64,000 bases of DNA from Plasmodium malariae (taxonomy: Eukaryota; Apicomplexa; Aconoidasida; Haemosporida; Plasmodiidae): assembly GCF_900090045.1 (NCBI RefSeq), contig NC_041785.1:248001-312000 (forward strand). Reading direction: 5' to 3'. Both the position numbers and the translations under genes were made by a program. This document shows, piece after piece, positions 52,650 through 64,000 of this stretch; within the stretch, counting starts at the first letter, position 1; each line of letters starts with the position of its first letter. Under the pieces are notes generated by a model. The model saw only the letters and a program-made list of their open reading frames with translations, had not been told where the DNA came from and did not search any database.

Positions 52650-55400
52650 TCTTAAAGATGGTTTTTTACGACGACTTAAATTAATGACGCTGTGTCACTA
52701 CGTCAAGGATAACATTTATTCCTTTTTAATATCACTAAATTTATGCATAAATTATCTCTATATGAACAAGATATGGTCATGTAACTAATACAAAAATTAA
52801 TGTTTAAATAATTCTTACTAATTCTTTTGAATCTAGAATTGGTTAGGATACGGTTATGGTGAAGGAAATTACGTTTTCAAAAATAAACATACAAAAAAGT
52901 AAGATATATCGTAAAGAAAACTACTTCATTAGAGAGACAGACAGAAAAAAACAAATTTAGACAAAAATGCTTATCTTTGGATAAACACCTAATTAAAGAA
53001 GAAACACCATTCATCATATACTAAACAGAGTTAGTGGGAACAAGTACTTAATCGTTTTTTACATAAATTTGACAAGCTTACCAAATATGGTGGATTCTCT
53101 ATGATTTTAGGCAATAATGAACGTATTATTTTGCAGTTAAAGTATGAAGGAGATGATTTCCTTGAAGAAATAAAACATATCTAGATAAATTAAATATCTA
53201 TAAAAAAGAAAATAATACATATAATTGTAATAGTGATAGTAAGTGTATAAGTACTTGTTACGATTAAAATGAGCAGTTTACATAAAGAAAGAACTATTTA
53301 GAAAAAAATTAAACCCTATGAATAATTTCAGAATAACAAATCCTAAAATTAAAATTCGATCAATAATTTCATCTTAAAGAATTGTCAAACATATAAAAAA
53401 CACCTTACATACTTAATCCTCGACACTTCTATACAATATAAATCTCAACATGTAGGAGAAAATAGTCCCTCAAAAAGGCACAAAACAAAAGTAAAGATTC
53501 ATTTTCATCTGCAACATATGATAAATCCCCAAGTAAAACTCAGCCAACATCTTCTATCCATCCTAAATAGGAATAATCAATTCAACGACAAAAAGAAACT
53601 ATGTAAAACTAATCTAGTCAAATTAAAGATATACATGAATAAACTCCTAAAAATTATACACGCTCTCGATACTCAGATACAATTATATTATCACATTCCA
53701 AAATGTAAAGTCCTAATTCTCAACAGATAAAAGAAAACATTATTCCTGAAACTATTTTATTATCTCCTAAAAGGCTAATTCCTAATTAAAATTTTAAACC
53801 TTCTACGATCCCTAACATTATAGGTACCATAAATGTTAATAAATGTTTTTATTTTTTAATAACTACGATATATAACATGTATATTTAAAATAAAATTACA
53901 GATTCAGCATGAAACTCACAAAACAAATACATAACATCTATATTAATTAAATTCATAGCTATTATTTTGTTTTCCCTTTTCATTAAAGTAATATAAAAAT
54001 TATGTTCAAAATATAAATTAATCATTTGAATATTACAATAATTTATTGTATAAAACTTTTTTTTTTTAATATTATAGTATGCTTTAATAGGAACGTTTAA
54101 AAAAAAAAAAAAAGATACATAGAAGACAACTGCAATTTCTCAGAATACTACTGCCCTTACATTCTGACAAAAATATTGAGCGTATAGAATAATATCACTT
54201 AAAATGTCCAACATAGAATGATGAAGATATCATAAAAATTATGAAAAAAATACAAACTTATCAAAGAAAAAAAAAGACAGGTTCAAAACTATTATTGATG
54301 CACACATAGAAGTATTAGAACAATGCAGAAATGAGGAATGGCTATCCAACAAAGCTAAATCTTCTAAATTAGTCTTGGAAGATTTTATAAAAGAGAAACA
54401 TACAACCTAATATAAGTAATGATTAACAAATAATGGAAAATATTAAAACCAGCAATAACATTAAAACACAAAAAATTCTATGGAATAAATAAATAAAAAA
54501 GTATAGAAATCTTTCTGACAAATTGAAAAAAGAAGAATGGTTTAAAAATTTAAAAAATGGAGGTGAAAATGAAGAGCATTAATCAAATATAAATGAAGAA
54601 TTAAAAAAAATATTGTCAAATGAAAATAAAAAAATTTTATTTTTTGAAAGGTCCAAAGTACATGGAAACAGTGAAAATCATAAAAGTTTATAATTATAGG
54701 AAAATATCTTGAACAATACTAATCTAAAGGATTAATGGGAGAATATCAGAATATGTTAGATGATTATGAAAATGAAGAAACCAAAGATAAAGTATTACCA
54801 ATAATTAAGGAAGAAATGAAACACGAAGAAAGCAATAAAGAATTATATAAATAAATAAAAAAATTTTATTAACACAACTGTGTATTCTCGTACTTACTTT
54901 GGTATTAGAAAAATTCAAAAAAAAAAAGTATATGGGGAATAAAGAATCATAGTTCGATCTCTACATAAATGAATACAAGACAGATGAAAATTCAGCTAGA
55001 AACATAGAAATTACAAAAAAAAAAATAAATGTAACGAACAACATCGTTTTAGAAAGTAGGAAAAATAAGGAAATTCATGATTGTATAGATTAAAAGTACT
55101 TTAGACAAAAGATAGAAAATTGGACATGAGAAGAAAATACGTATTAAAATTCCATAGATAGTGCGAATAAAGTAGACAAGTTTAAATAATTAATGAAAAA
55201 ATACATTCTATAAAATGATAAGGACACATATTAAAAGTATATTTTAACTATATTCAAGTTATAGCATATAATGGTAGTGAAAAAGATATATTAAATTTTC
55301 TGATATCTGAAAGGAACACAGAAAGGATAAATATGAAGTAATTCATAATATAAAAGAGTAAAGAGAAAATAAAAAATAAAATATGAAATGCAGTTATTTA
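52650..55400 (+). pseudogene. stp1: STP1 family pseudogene
   Basis: A multi-exon relic with many stops and frame changes. 53035-53184 reads WEQVLNRFLHKFDKLTKYGG then FSMILGN...GDDFLEEIKH, the N-terminal STP1 domain type. About 53.2-53.3 kb keeps a Cys/Asn-rich piece (NCNSDSKCISTCYD), and about 53.49-53.57 kb a Ser/Pro/Thr-rich piece (SPSKTQPTSSIHP). A hydrophobic segment (ITSILIKFIAIILFSLFIK) ends at a GTAATA donor near 53989. An exon from 54078 reads YALIGTFKKKKK then RRQLQFLRILLPLHSDK. The cytoplasmic Trp-containing helical domain is at 54276-54410 (AHIEVLEQCRNEEWLSNK), with a second block at 54502-54582 (LSDKLKKEEWFKNLKNG). The domain order (extracellular, TM, Trp-rich helical tail, shared with SURFIN-type proteins) supports the call. 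Start and end are approximate. Confidence 0.75.
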
Positions 55401-55532
55401 ATAAATATACCAGTAATCTATATTTTTTTCTCTTAGAATACCATTTAAAAATTTTATATTAATTCTTGATTCAATGAAAATAAGAAAATGTTAATGAGAA
55501 TATTATTACCCTAAATAAGAATGCCCTTAATT

Positions 55533-55571
<39 letters not shown>

Positions 55572-58500
55572 GTTGGTTTTTTTTCGTTTTTCTTAAGTAA
55601 TTAATTGTTTAAAATGCCTTTACATAATTCATTATTAAAATTTTATTATTTCATAACAATATAATATTACGTTTTACTTATGCGGAATTAATATTTTATA
55701 TTTTTAATAATAATAACATTTTTAATGCAGTTTCCAAAAAAAAAAATTATTACATTTTTTGATAATTTGTTTTTTCATATTAAGCCATAATCTAACATAT
55801 TATGTCTAATAACACTTTTTAATATGCATGATCTAATATTATATTTAATGAATTTATTTTTAACATAATATGTAATTAGTAAAAATAAATATGTTTTTTT
55901 TTATAAATAAGATGTACTATAAAATGTACATATCATAAATAATATAATTATCCAATGTTATAATACACTTAATAACATCATGTTATTCTCCTTATTTTAT
56001 ATAAATTACATTTATAAAAATATATATAGAGAGATAGGGTTATGTCTTCCTGGTATATCTTCCTTATGTTACATATGAATAATATATTCTTTCCTATATT
56101 TATTTGTGAAATCTAAAATGAATGATTAAAATTTTTCTGAGTATTTGGTAAATATAGTCGTTATTATTAAATGAACTGTAAAAGATAACTATAAAAATGG
56201 AAATAGCTTTAATAAGTATGGTTAAATATATATAAATATATATATAATATTTTTTTTTAATTGTAAAGTATTATAACTTGAAAACAGAATAGTTATTTAT
56301 ATATATATTATATTGTATATTATTATTCTGTAATATTCTGTTTAAGTTGATAAAATATTTAAGAATTAAGAAGTTAAATATAGTTATATTAATATTTCTT
56401 ATTCTTATGTTTCGACCAAATAAATTTAAAAATTTCAGAATAGATTACTTTTTTTCTTTTACGTTGTTTTATTTTATTTTATGTAATATAATTATATGGG
56501 AGAAAAGAATAATCTTAAACTACTTTTTATATTTAAATATTTTTATTACATAAAAAATTAGACAAAACTTAAATGATTTTTCTTTGGAATTTTAAAAAAA
56601 CAAATTTTAAAACAAATTCACACATAATATTTAAAATAGAAAAATAAAGCACAATGCTATTATTCTTTCAAGTTGTCTATTACAGCTATTTTATCTATGT
56701 AATAAATTATACACCATTTTTTTTATACACATTTTACAAATTAGTTGAATTCATGATGATCAGTAATTTCGTTATATCTAAAATATATTTCTAATAGAGT
56801 CCTTTCTTATATTATGAAGATTATATATATTAGCCATATATGATAATTAATATATGTAGTTATTAATGTACATATTGGAATCTGTCAAATACTAAACCAA
56901 AGGTTATACATTTCTACTTATAGTAATTTTTTAATACCTTAATATTATGTTTTTTAAAAATAACGTCTTTGCGTATACATTGATCGCAACATCCCACGAG
57001 TAATAATATTTTAAAACATAAATTATTAATATTATTATTATATATATTTATTATTTTAAGGAATTACTTTCCATAAATTTTTAGCACATTAATGTTTAAA
57101 TAATTATTAATTTTTTATTACTATTATATTCAAAATTCATTATAAATAAAAATGTTCATTAATTTAAATAATTTTTTATAAATTTAATATATCATTTCAT
57201 AATATATAAATATACTTAATGAACAACGTAGCTTTCTTAATCTATCTTTCATCATCATTAACTATTTATAACATAAGACGCAAAATAAACACCCTTATAT
57301 AATATTTTTAAAAAAAAAACTCATATTTTTATATTATTAGCACGTAAAAACAACCAATAAAATTACACAGAACTGCGCTTAAAAATATAACTGTATTTCA
57401 AATGTCTAACAATTTTTCGTTTTAAAATTTTACAAAAAATATTTACTCTTAGTAAATAATTTTACTGTTTTTAAAAAATTAAACCCATTTTCGAACTTTA
57501 ATATGTATATAATGTATAAACTAGAACGGTAAATAAAAATAATAATTTATAATTTATTTTAAATATAATAAATGTAAAGAACATATTTTGTCATTTTTAC
57601 TATATATTACACTGAAAGAAAATATAATAAACCTAGAATCTGTATACAGATTTTCAAGATGTATAACTAAATCATAGTGTAAGGATGTAATGTGAAAAAA
57701 GTTTAATAACACTTATGTACTATATTGTAAAAATAAAATACATAATTATATCTAATAATACTTTATTACTCATAATTTTGATTCATCCTTTTTAGTTATT
57801 ATTTTTATTGATTGCCATATATATCTTATTGATTCTATTTTTTTTCGTCCTGTTATATATGCATTTTATTATTCTATATAATGTAAGACTAATAATTGCA
57901 CCATAAAGCATAAATAATGTTTCAATTAATATCAATTATATAATACTTTATAAAATTTTTAACATATATAAATTTATTATTTTCTATAATTTTTTATTAA
58001 TTTTTATTAATTTTTTTTTTTTTTTTGGATATTTTCTTATTTTCTTTGCAAAAAAATTAAACAAAAAAATTCCACTCGATCAAATCTATATTTTTAATAT
58101 TATTTTATATATTGTATTATTAAAATTCTTTAATTAATAATGAAACTAAACGCCGAGACATTGTAATTAAAATTATGTTTTATATTATTAAAAAACATAA
58201 AAATTTAATTTATCTTATACAATATAATAATAAAAGTGAATTCAAATAATAATATTTTATTATTAACAGACCATTAAACATTTTTGAATACAATATATAA
58301 ATATGTTATTGAATAAACTACTTGTGCAATAAATTAATTCTATTGAATTATAATTACTACATATTTATTTTTGCTCTAATTATAATGTTTACTGCAAAAT
58401 ATTTAAAAAAGTATTTTCTTATGTAAGACTTTACACTATTTCAATATTCTTTTTATTTTTTTTTTAATTGTAATAGAAAAATTTAGAATATTTTTCAAAA

Positions 58501-58938
58501 GGCCAATTTATATTTAGTATGCTGTGTAATTTTTTTGTATTTTTTTAATTTTAATAATTAAACGAACCTCTATATTAATGTGTACATAATATAAAAAATT
58601 ATTTGTTTGGAAATAAATTATACACAATTTGCTTAGTTGAAATTAATATGTAATATGTTTTTTAAGGTCTTTTTAAAACCTATTCTATTTATTTTATTTT
58701 AATTAATAATATTAAATAGAAAAATTACTATAATATTTAATACATTTTATCTATTATTGCATTTGAATATATATTATAACTATAATAAAATATATAAAAA
58801 TAAGAATTTTAGTATTTTGAAGAGGAGGAAAACAATGAAAAAAAAGTGCAATAAATTTTCTATTTAATATTAAGGAGAAAATTATATTTCAGAATTTTAA
58901 TTATCACATTAAATTTAGTATTTATAAATAAATTCCAA
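55401..58938. other. AT-rich intergenic DNA between STP1 and I2
   Basis: No gene is seen. It includes a TA tract at 55537-55567, a low-complexity open frame at 56347-56553 (+) that I do not accept, and from about 57.96 kb the 5' flank of I2, which duplicates that of I1. Confidence 0.55.
55537..55567. repeat. (TA)n tract
   Basis: A long AT dinucleotide run just beyond the STP1 remnant. Confidence 0.9.
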
Positions 58939-60690
58939 ATGATTACAAATACAAATAAAATTTTTTTTTTTATAAAAATTTTCTCATTTTCCCTATTAAT
59001 ATGGGTATTCCAGGATATATATGAGGTAGAATCATTATTACATTTAATAATTTCCATACATTCTTTGTAATCGTATATTTTCATTTTAAAACTAATATTT
59101 TATTCATACGGAAATGAGCATATATTTATAAATATTAAACATTTACTAAAATTTTTAGATAAATATCTCAAGAAAATCATGGAATAAGAAAATCTACATA
59201 AATAATACCTTAGATATAGGGGTAAACAGATTATTATGTGCAAAAGCGTATTTAAATTCCAAAAACAGACGCCTTCATAGAAGAGTGAACTTTCCTTACA
59301 ATATTATAAAATGTGTTGATTCATCCAAATATGTGGATGAGATTTTAAATTCTTATGATTCATCAATACCTACTGAATATTTTGAAAGATTATATAAAGA
59401 ATTAAAAAGTAAATCACGTCGGACGAGAGAATATGAATAAAAAGTACAAGAAATAATAACATATATATATAAACTTTTAGATCATTTAATTGCAAAATAT
59501 GAAAAAAAAGCAAAAAAAGGGTCACGCACTAATCGTGAAAAGTATCAAAAATATTTCGATATTGTATCTAGCTATAAAACTGAATGTATGCTTTTGCTTA
59601 CTGTTCCAGACTTAGCAAAAGAAAAAATTTCATATAAATATAATGCATTTTTGGATTCTGCATATGATGAAGCAGTATTCTATGAATTATTTTTACATGC
59701 AAAATCTGTTATGGATTCACATAATAAAACTCAGAATAATACTGGAAAGGATAACTAGCCCATATAAGTATAACAAGTTTTATGAACTTCTATTAGGTTT
59801 ATACAAAAAAATTATTTTTTTAAATATTTAAATTTAGAGAATTTATTTTAATGTAGATGATATTTTATGTATTTAATAGTACGTAAAAGAACTCCTATTA
59901 TATAAGTGATACATGAGTTACCGTATTTTCAGTATTTATCGAAATAAATCCATTTAGTGTTATAGTTAAATCACATCGTTTAAATAGTTTATTTATTCTT
60001 TATGTGTTTATTCATGTAATTAATTTTCAAATATTCTATCAGAAAATATAAATTTAAAAATTTTGCGCTTTCTTCTTATATTTTAATTTTTATATGTAAG
60101 AAAATTGCCCATGTGTGATTTGCTTATATTTTAAAAATTATATTTTTACTAATTGTTTTATTAACTTTCTTATAGCATTTTTGTTTATGTTTTCATTTAT
60201 ATTTAAACATGTATTGTAAATTTTTAAAGTTAAGACATTATTAAGTTTTAAAATTATTCTCTTTATATGAATATATTTGTCTAATTCACATACATGGACA
60301 TTACATGTAAATTAATATAAAATTGTTGAAAAAAAAAATATGCTCAATATTGAAGTATTATAATTAAACATAAAGATTAATTTTATAATAATTTTTACTT
60401 AATAGAAGTATAGTATAAGAGTAAATTTTAATTTTTTCATATTTTTTATTTTAATCACGGAAAGATGATTATAGAAGAGAATTACAACTTTTATATTATA
60501 AACAAGTACATCATCCCATGTTCATTTACTAATCATTTTTGGATGAACATATTTTTTATTATATTTAATTTTTTTTTTTACCAATTATTTTATTCTAATT
60601 ACGTTATAATTTTTCATATTATATATTTTGTTAAATCTTAATATGTAAGTTCCTTCTTATCTGTATGTCACACATAATATATAATATTAA
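57960..60690. repeat. Segmental duplication, copy 2 (around I2)
   Basis: The partner of about 38300-41010; the landmarks are listed there. The similarity spans the 5' flank, gene and about 0.9 kb of 3' flank, so it is a DNA-level duplication and not only gene homology. Confidence 0.7.
58939..59758 (+). pseudogene. PEXEL exported protein with a single in-frame stop (I2)
   Basis: Exon 1 58939-59025 (29 codons, MITNTNKIFFFIKIFSFSLL...), intron 59026-59158 (GTAGAA...TTTTTAG), exon 2 59159-59758. Exon 2 is one 200-codon frame with one internal TAA at 59438-59440, codon 94. A PEXEL-like RLLCA (VNRLLCAKAY) is at residues 53-57. The body is predicted helical, charged and soluble: NFPYNIIKCVDSSKYVDEIL, EYFERLYKELKSKSR, then after the stop YIYKLLDHLIAKYEKKAKK, KYFDIVSSYKTECMLLL, DSAYDEAVFYELFLHAK. 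No internal membrane segment is visible, unlike genes B-F. With the stop ignored the protein would have 228 residues. I do not recognise the family, though the layout is that of an exported helical protein. It could be a recent pseudogene or a sequencing or strain-specific stop. Confidence 0.75.
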
Positions 60691-60714
60691 TGTAGAAAAA
60701 AGTTATTTGAGTTC

Positions 60715-60737
<23 letters not shown>
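60715..60737. repeat. (TA)n tract
   Basis: An AT dinucleotide run followed by a T-rich run, at the end of the I2 duplication. Confidence 0.9.
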
Positions 60738-60746
<9 letters not shown>

Positions 60747-63659
60747 TATTAAATAACATATTTTTCTTATTATTCTTATTAATTATTATACGATTCTAAA
60801 ATTTAATATAATTAAGGAAATTATATTTCAGCCTTCAACATTAGAATAATTATTAAAAATATATAATGTGAAAGAAAATAATAAAGAACATATTAAACGT
60901 CTATATGGAACTTATTAAAGAACTATATAAGTAGTGTAATACATATGTAATATTCCAGATGTAATTTTCCCCTTTCACCATCTTACAAGTGATAGCTAAT
61001 TTCGTTTGGGATTATATTCTAGCTCTACATAAAAAAATTTAGCAAAGTATAATGTTTATAAAATAATAAAAAAAGCTTAATTGTATAAATTTTTTCTATA
61101 ATGTAATTCTACTGTGCCCATTTACCCCCCATTTTCGTTATGTTAAACTTATATTTCATATTCTGCAGATATATGATTGTTAAATATTAATTTTAATTAT
61201 ATCTATATTAATTTATAAAAATAAATTATGCAATACTATAATTAATCAAAAAAAGAATAACATATCTCGCACAAGTTAAAAGTATTATTTTAATTGTTAT
61301 TAAAACACTAATTGATGATAATCATACATTCCTTAAATATTTGGGATATCTACATGTAATTAATTACTACTAAATAATGTTTGATAGTCATATTTTTATA
61401 TGAAAATTTTGTCATCTTATTAAGTATTATTCATCTCTTAGGTTAGATATAAATAATCACAAATTTTGATATATTCTTATCAAAGTGATGTATATCCGTA
61501 CGTCTTTTATTCCATACAAATAGTAGTTATCTTTTTGTATACTGTTCTAATTTTTTAAAGATTATAATCCTTGTATGAATAACAATACACATGAAATTAT
61601 ATATTACATTTCATTATTTATAATACTTTATTTAATATTCGTATATATATGAACCTTTTTATTTACTTAACGTATTATTAATTAGCAATTCCTTATTGTG
61701 TCGTTAAAAAAGAAATCTTTATAAAAATACTGTATTGTGTGATCCACAATATAAAATTAACAATACGAGCTTATAACATAAAAAATTAAATAAAGAAGTA
61801 ATGCAAAAATGAATATAAAACAAAAATTTCTTTTATATAATTTTTGTAAAATTATACTTTGATATAATTACTATCTACTTTTTTTTTTCTTTTTTTTTTT
61901 TTATCAAAATTTTCAAAAGAATCATTAATACATATAATTTCACACCATTCTTACAATCATTAACATAAGAGAATAAACAATTAAATATCATATTTCTTTG
62001 GAAAAACATATATATAATTTAATTATAACGAAAATAAAAAAATTAAATAAAATTCCACAAGTATCACAAATAAAGTTACATTAAAAAAAAAACAAAGTAA
62101 AAAATATATATGCGTAAAACCTATTTCATTACATAATTAAATGTTCTCTCAATTTGCTTCTTCATAATTAACAACTATCATATTTTGAATTATTCTAAAA
62201 AATAAATAAATTTATTTTTACTCTCATACAACTAATGACAAAAGAGAAAAAATCGTTCTATTTACATATAAATTAATGACGGCAGTTATTACTTTATTTT
62301 TGTTCTAAAAATATTTAGAATATGACATTATTATCTATAGCATATATTATTTTGCATTAGCACAAAATTAACATATATTATACAGAATAAAATAATACAC
62401 ATTAAAATATAACTTTCATTTTGATTTATATTATTTTTATTTGACTTAATACATTATCATGTTTTAGAAGATGTATAAATGAGATATTAAAGAGTAGTTA
62501 TAAATTTTGCAGTACTGTAATATTTCTTTTCATAATTTTTTTTTTAACACAATAACTATAATAAAAAATTATGGTAAATATAATTAAAACTTTATTTTAT
62601 ATCATATCGGTTCACTTCAATATTATTATATAATTATATATTATTTAGTTTAAGAATATATAGGTATTGTATTCCCATTTTTTTAAGATATATAATTCTA
62701 AATTTATTTAAGAATAATTTGTACAAAATTATTAAATTAATTTTTTTTTTTTTTATTCGTTTTTTAATTAATATATTTTACACAAATTTTTTAGGTATAT
62801 TTATTAGTTTTTTCTTTTCCAAATTATATATTTTTTTTAAAATATAATATGTTATATCACTATTATTTAGAAGCTCACTAAATAAATGCACACTGTTATA
62901 AAAAAGATCAATATACCTTAATAAATAAAAAGGAACACACGTAATATTCTATGTTCGTGCCTTTTTTTTTAAACATGATGTAACATATTTAAAAACTTAA
63001 AATATTTTATGCTAATGCATACATAATAATAATAATGTAAAATAATATAATGCGTCTTAATTTATTATTAAAATAAATAATAATACTTAAATTAGCCAAT
63101 GTCACAATATTAATTTATTAACTCTCTCTTAATATATAAAGCGGGTTGTGTAAGAATAACATTATATACTCTCAATCAAATATATGTAATTATCATGAGT
63201 TGTTTAATGGATATTATAAGATTATAACGACAAAGAATAATTTTATTTGTTCATCGAATTGCCTTTCCTTAATAACCCACGGTTACTTTTATTTAACATA
63301 GATAAACACATTTAATCACTAGTATTTAATTATACTTTGTGATTATCTTTTTATAAAATATAGCTATACTGACTGCGAGGATATTTGAACTGTTCTAAAA
63401 TATTTTAAAATCTATGTCATATGTATTGATAATGTAGATGAAATATGAATATAAATATATGCTTATAAATGTTTATATTATCTTACTACTAAACGCAATA
63501 ATATTTATTGTAAAATAAATTTGACGCAGAATATTTTTAATAAATTTTTTTTAAATTTCAAATATATAAATATATGTACCTTGGTTGTCACGTTATTTCC
63601 AGTTCAACATGGAGCACTTAAATTAGAACTGATTCTTTTATAAATAATTATTTTTGCTC

Positions 63660-63900
63660 TTTTCATTTTGAAATACGTAAAAAAAAAAAAATTATACAAA
63701 GTAACACTAATATTTTACATTTTAAGATTAATTTTCTACTTACCTTATGAAGAACCAACAAAAAGAAAAATATTACAAGAATTAACAAAATTATTAACAA
63801 TACACAGTAAAAATTATCATTTAGTAATTTTTTATCAGAATATTATGATGCACTGTATAAAGCATTTTTATATTTAAATGATTATTTAGCTCGGTGAAGT
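63660..63900 (+). pseudogene. Possible coding remnant near right edge
   Basis: A stretch of higher complexity with an A-rich plus strand. One frame reads LPYEEPTKRKILQELTKLLT and, after a shift near 63815, another reads SNFLSEYYDALYKAFLYLND to a TGA. This is the composition of Plasmodium coding DNA, but no signal exon, PEXEL or family motif was found and the window ends soon after. It may be part of a gene continuing to the right. Confidence 0.2.
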
Positions 63901-64000
63901 TATTTTTTACATCATAATTCAGTAACATGATCATTTGTAGCTTTGTCATACATTTTTTTTTATTCTTCAATTGATTTTTTATTAAAATTCTTTAATTCAA

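Larger units (their letters stand above)
59759..64000. other. AT-rich region from I2 to the right edge
   Basis: The 3' flank of I2 (to about 60.69 kb) is duplicated after I1, and a TA tract lies at 60715-60737. The remainder is low-complexity A/T DNA with no accepted gene, except the possible remnant at the far right. Confidence 0.5.

Noticed and set aside
58860..59084. Minus-strand open frame, 74 codons
   Set aside because: Antisense of exon 1 of I2 plus intron; the plus-strand signal exon is supported by its paralogue I1.

Overview
This is an extremely A+T-rich eukaryotic window with short coding islands, short GT..AG introns, long A/T homopolymers and (TA)n tracts. The gene content is that of a Plasmodium subtelomere. 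The combination seen here points to Plasmodium malariae or a very close relative: two-exon exported proteins with an 87-nt signal exon and a PEXEL-type motif (including fam-l/fam-m type members), a pir gene, and an STP1 remnant. No telomere repeat, rRNA, tRNA, housekeeping gene or bacterial feature was recognised.

Layout. From about 1.5 to 33.5 kb every recognisable gene lies on the minus strand: fam-l-type pseudogene A (1557-2517); intact paralogues B (5601-6476) and C (8295-9221); intact D (12974-13853); pseudogene E (16716-17133); intact F (20867-21706), related to D; pseudogene G (26468-27277), related to D and F; fam-l-type pseudogene H (32548-33509). From about 39 kb the polarity switches: exported-protein pseudogene I1 (39324-40050, +), a decayed pir (43200-44140, -), a complete three-exon pir gene (46837-48561, +), a badly broken STP1 gene (about 52.65-55.4 kb, +), and I2 (58939-59758, +), a paralogue of I1 with one in-frame stop. 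The right edge holds a possible gene fragment.

The minus-strand block looks like a ladder of ancient duplications. B and C with their flanks are neighbouring copies about 2.7 kb apart. D, F and G share 3' flanks. A, F and G share a short block about 430 bp upstream of their starts. F and H share roughly 4 kb of upstream DNA although their second exons encode different protein classes. I1 and I2 lie in a diverged 2.7-kb duplication bracketing the pir and STP1 loci.

How the genes relate. All two-exon genes follow one plan: a signal-peptide exon (29 codons in eight of ten), a phase-0 intron of about 120-170 nt, then an exon whose PEXEL-type arginine falls at residue 23 in nearly every copy. The known role of such motifs is export from the parasite into the host red cell. 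The pir and STP1 families are variant, transmembrane, multigene families typical of subtelomeres. Five genes appear intact (B, C, D, F and the pir gene); the other recognisable loci carry disabling changes. Exon boundaries and reading frames were worked out by eye and have not been checked by transcript data or database search.
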